A stretch of DNA of 64,000 nucleotides from JACKCB01 sp964452775. Lineage in GTDB: Bacteria; Chloroflexota; Anaerolineae; Promineifilales; Promineifilaceae. A program made the translations under genes and the position numbers. The notes beneath the pieces were generated by a model. The model saw nothing but the letters and a program-made list of their open reading frames with translations. It was not told where the DNA came from and did not search any database. Below are positions 62,564-64,000 of this stretch, piece after piece. The stretch spans positions 1 to 64,000 of the forward strand of contig CAYVQP010000011.1 of assembly GCA_964452775.1 (NCBI GenBank), written 5' to 3'. Numbering within the stretch: the first letter of the stretch is position 1; each line of letters starts with the position of its first letter.

Positions 62564-62996
62564 TACTTTGTCCTGAAAACCTCTCATCCGGCGTGTGTAG
62601 CCGCTTCCGATGCGTTCCCCTTGGCCGGCTGAACGTCACTCGGTCCTTTTATGCCTGCGTTACAATTGGCGCAAATTACCCGTCTTGCTCCCGCGTTTGC
62701 CTGCGCTCAACATTCCTCAATTTTACCACATTCGGGTCTTCCAAGCGAGTAGCCGAGCGTGTTTTTCTCTGGTGAACAGCAGGGTGCGGGAAGATGTGGC
62801 CCGACTTACTGTAACCATGCGCCATCCGTCTATCGCCGATATCGCCGGACGAAACGCCGGCAAGCGTGGATTTTGCCCACTCGACAATGCCTGATACCAT
62901 TATGGTAAGTAATGGCGTAACAGCCGGGAACTTCATTGGTAGTGAGCGAAAATTGAATATTGCTCCTGAGAACTCGCGATAGTACAGGAGGAGGAC
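62564..62996. other. Divergent intergenic region between gyrB and the EAD1-protease gene
   Basis: 433 bp. TACCATTATGGTA (62895-62907) is a perfect palindrome with 6-bp arms around one T and may be an operator. AGGAGGAGG (62986-62994) is the ribosome-binding site of the next gene. Short open frames here look like chance. No RNA gene was recognised. Confidence 0.5.
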
Positions 62997-64000
62997 GTGA
63001 GGAAGTTAACCGGGCCGGAACAGCGCAGGTTGAGCGACGCGCTGCTGGCGGCGTTTCCCACCTGGCCACACTTACAACGTATGCTAAAGCATCAGCTGGA
63101 TTGGGACCTGGCGCACATCTCCTCGCAATTCAACGGAATGGAGGATGTCGTCTTTGACCTGCTCCGCCATTGCCAGGCTCACGATTCGACCGATCAACTC
63201 ATTCTGGGGGCGTTGGCCGCCCGGCCCGGCAACGCACAGCTCGCCGCCTTCATGGCCGGCATTGGAGCGACGACGCGGACGCCGCCGCAGCAGGCGCTCG
63301 AACGGACGCTCAACGAGGACAACACCGTATTCGACGTGGAGACTTTTCGCCGCCGGCTGGCTGAGATTGAGCGTCGAGTCTGCCGCGTTGACATCAACAG
63401 CGCTCCCATGGGAACTGCTTTCCTGGTCGGGCCGGATGTGGCCATCACGAATTACCATGTAGTGGCCAATATCATCCATGGCCGGACGGCGCATGGCCCA
63501 AGCGCAGTCAGTTTGCTCTTCGACTATCGCCTGATGGCTGACGGCGCGGTGCTCAACCCTGGCACGCGCTACTCATTGGCCCCTGACTGGCTGGTTGACC
63601 ACAGCACGTATAGCAAGTTCGATCTCATGCCGGAGCCGAAACCGGGCTTGCCGCAGGCCAACGAACTGGATTTTGCCTTGTTGCGCGTGGCCGGCGCGCC
63701 GGGCAATGATCCCGTTAGCCTGGGTGGAGGGCAGGGCGCAGGTACGCCGGTGCGCGGCTGGATACCGGTCCCCGCCAACACCGGCTGGGATTTCTCCGCA
63801 AACAAGACATTGTTTATTGTGCAGCACCCGCGTGGCGACGCCATGAAGCTCACCGTCAACACCTTTCGTGGGTTTAACGGCAACAAGACCCGAGTTACTT
63901 ATTACAATGACACGGACGCCGGATCATCCGGCTCACCCTGTTTCAACGGCAACTGGGAACTGGTTGCCCTGCATCATAGCGGCGACCCTGACTTCCGCGA
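62997..64000 (+). CDS. Effector-associated domain 1 (EAD1) fused to a trypsin-like serine protease (partial)
   Basis: Starts at GTG 62997 behind AGGAGGAGG and runs open to the window end (334 codons). Residues 1-88 (KLTGPEQRRLSDALLAAFP, then DVVFDLLRHCQAHD and LGALAARPGNAQLAAF) fit EAD1, a death-like adaptor domain. Residues 130-334 form a trypsin-like fold with a full triad: H154 in ITNYHVV, D225 in ELDFALL, S311 in GSSGSPCF. EAD1 domains recruit effectors to NTPase hubs that carry the same domain. The hub is not in this window and could follow downstream. Confidence 0.85.
   Translation, partial: MRKLTGPEQRRLSDALLAAFPTWPHLQRMLKHQLDWDLAHISSQFNGMEDVVFDLLRHCQAHDSTDQLILGALAARPGNAQLAAFMAGIGATTRTPPQQALERTLNEDNTVFDVETFRRRLAEIERRVCRVDINSAPMGTAFLVGPDVAITNYHVVANIIHGRTAHGPSAVSLLFDYRLMADGAVLNPGTRYSLAPDWLVDHSTYSKFDLMPEPKPGLPQANELDFALLRVAGAPGNDPVSLGGGQGAGTPVRGWIPVPANTGWDFSANKTLFIVQHPRGDAMKLTVNTFRGFNGNKTRVTYYNDTDAGSSGSPCFNGNWELVALHHSGDPDFR

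Overview
The window looks like a draft-assembly fragment from a GC-rich bacterium. I infer a filamentous Chloroflexota relative (Anaerolineae/Caldilineae-like). The reasons are gene content (a serine/threonine kinase fused to a STAND ATPase and TPRs, secreted Pro/Thr-rich proteins, an EAD1-protease, a large FG-GAP surface protein), zinc-type S14/S4/L36 proteins and frequent TTG/GTG starts. No rRNA gene, tRNA, CRISPR array, transposase or phage gene was seen. Three runs of exactly 100 N (22231-22330, 45165-45264, 56784-56883) are scaffold gaps; two of them interrupt genes.

Region 1 (1-17254) is one co-directional translation cluster: the end of tuf, then S10-L3-L4-L23-L2-S19-L22-S3-L16-L29-S17-L14-L24-L5-S14-S8-L6-L18-S5-L30-L15-secY-adk-L36-S13-S11-S4-rpoA-L17-truA-L13-S9, closed by a strong intrinsic terminator. 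Oddities are an L29 twice the usual length, an S14 with an insertion inside its zinc knuckle, the absence of map and infA from their usual place, and a promoter plus structured leader in front of rpsD-rpoA.

Region 2 (17266-34534) is mixed housekeeping. It holds a YabN/MazG-type pyrophosphohydrolase with a membrane SH3-like partner, a reverse-strand arginase plus ABC exporter pair, an inverted-repeat element interrupted by a gap, a long TrmB, an alpha/beta-hydrolase fused to an acyl-CoA ligase, a DUF4139 protein, a free-standing GyrA C-terminal-domain protein, an Fe-S uracil-DNA glycosylase, Lon, and a NarL-type two-component pair.

Region 3 (34854-49662) carries a small secreted protein, an aldehyde dehydrogenase, a 1268-residue kinase/STAND/TPR protein, a GNAT acetyltransferase, a GerW-family protein with a small membrane partner, a DUF123 (GIY-YIG-like) protein translationally coupled to a secreted lamin-tail/nuclease protein, a MoxR-DUF58 pair and an orphan solute-binding lipoprotein.

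Region 4 (49867-64000) is the most unusual. It holds a 1929-residue secreted protein with 14 FG-GAP repeats, a CLCA-like HExxH metallopeptidase motif and 16 tandem octapeptides of consensus TNNTPLGG. It continues with an ADCY10-like cyclase/AAA/TPR protein, PPK2, GyrB and, running off the end, an EAD1 domain fused to a trypsin-like protease. EAD1 marks predicted NTPase-controlled conflict systems, so the region beyond 64000 deserves inspection.
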